The notes under the pieces are model-generated. The model had not been told where the DNA came from, did no database searches, and saw only the letters and a program-made list of their open reading frames with translations. The position numbers were made by a program, and so were the translations under genes. Below, piece by piece: positions 12,146 to 12,363 of a stretch of 12,363 nucleotides of DNA (within the stretch, counting starts at the first letter, position 1; each line of letters begins with the position of its first letter). The stretch is from Caldisericaceae bacterium. Its GTDB lineage: Bacteria > Caldisericota > Caldisericia > Caldisericales > Caldisericaceae. The DNA lies in the NCBI GenBank assembly GCA_021161495.1, contig JAGHAO010000044.1, positions 1 to 12,363 of the forward strand, read 5' to 3'.

Positions 12146-12363
12146 TGAATAACACGGTTGGTATTATAGCAAATCCCGAATCGGGAAGAGATATAAGAAG
12201 GCTTGTATCCAAAGCAAGCGTGTTCGATAATATGGAGAAGGTAAATATCGTAGAAAGAATACTTACTGTGCTCCAGATTCTCGGAATCAAAAAAGTATTG
12301 GCTATGCCCGAAACTTTCGGAATAGTGCCTGCGGCAGTAAGTGCATTAGATACACACCTTAAG
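12145..12363 (+). CDS. AcoX-like / COG3199-type NAD-kinase-fold protein, N-terminal part (cut by window edge)
   Basis: The first 73 residues are visible. The start VGIIANPESGRDIRRLVSKA (residues 5-24) matches the ATP-NAD kinase-like proteins of the AcoX/COG3199 group: an N-terminal Rossmann-type strand with an NPxSGRD loop. FDNMEKVNIVERIL and the later LAMPETFG also fit. AcoX genes accompany acetoin dehydrogenase operons (acoXABC), but their biochemical role is not established; some relatives phosphorylate NAD. The ATG shares its A with the E2 stop (TAATG), and GAAGGGGG lies just upstream, so it is in the same operon. The ATP-binding GGDGT-type motif, if present, would be beyond the window. 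Confidence 0.8.
   Translation, partial: MNNTVGIIANPESGRDIRRLVSKASVFDNMEKVNIVERILTVLQILGIKKVLAMPETFGIVPAAVSALDTHLK

Overview
The window looks like chromosomal DNA of an anaerobic, possibly thermophilic bacterium with moderate-to-low GC. The proteins are rich in Lys, Glu and Ile, genes sit in short overlapping operons, and there is a very large exported BNR/Fn3 protein that reaches a copper-amine-oxidase-like stalk domain. That mix is reminiscent of Caldisericota or of deep-branching Firmicutes/Thermotogota-like lineages, but no phylogenetic marker is present, so this is a weak guess.

Layout. (1) 1-3199, minus: a huge secreted multidomain surface protein, open at its C-terminus at the window edge, with a promoter and a leader of about 230 nt. 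(2) 3470-4347: non-coding DNA with a dense cluster of palindromic interspersed repeats (about 3586-4034), then a cluster of five perfect DnaA boxes plus near-matches (4135-4367) that looks like a replication-origin or DnaA-binding region. (3) 7674-4348, minus: a tight five-gene run, dcd, PAP2-like membrane protein, two DegV/FakB-type fatty-acid-binding paralogues, and an ECF sigma factor. (4) 8382-7717, minus: a lipoate-protein ligase lacking the accessory C-terminal domain, divergent from (5) a class II aldolase at 8420-9058, plus; their promoters share a -10 region. (6) 10388-9055, minus: a PrsW/YhfC-like membrane peptidase homologue followed by a small lipoprotein, ending head-on with the aldolase inside one TTAA. 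(7) 10490-10850: a second cluster of the same repeat families. (8) 11059 to the right edge, plus: an operon behind a perfect TTGACA-N17-TATAAT promoter, encoding a stand-alone lipoyl-domain protein, an E2 acyltransferase without its own lipoyl domain, and the start of an AcoX-like NAD-kinase-fold protein. This is probably part of an acetoin or 2-oxoacid dehydrogenase complex.

The genes connect in two ways. The lipoate ligase could charge the stand-alone lipoyl protein. The two DegV proteins and the PAP2-like protein point to fatty-acid and lipid handling, perhaps with envelope control by the ECF sigma factor. Observations most worth checking are the DnaA-box cluster, the compound repeat families shared by two intergenic regions 6.5 kb apart, the split E2, and several genes whose -10 box lies 6-9 nt from the start codon, which suggests leaderless transcripts.
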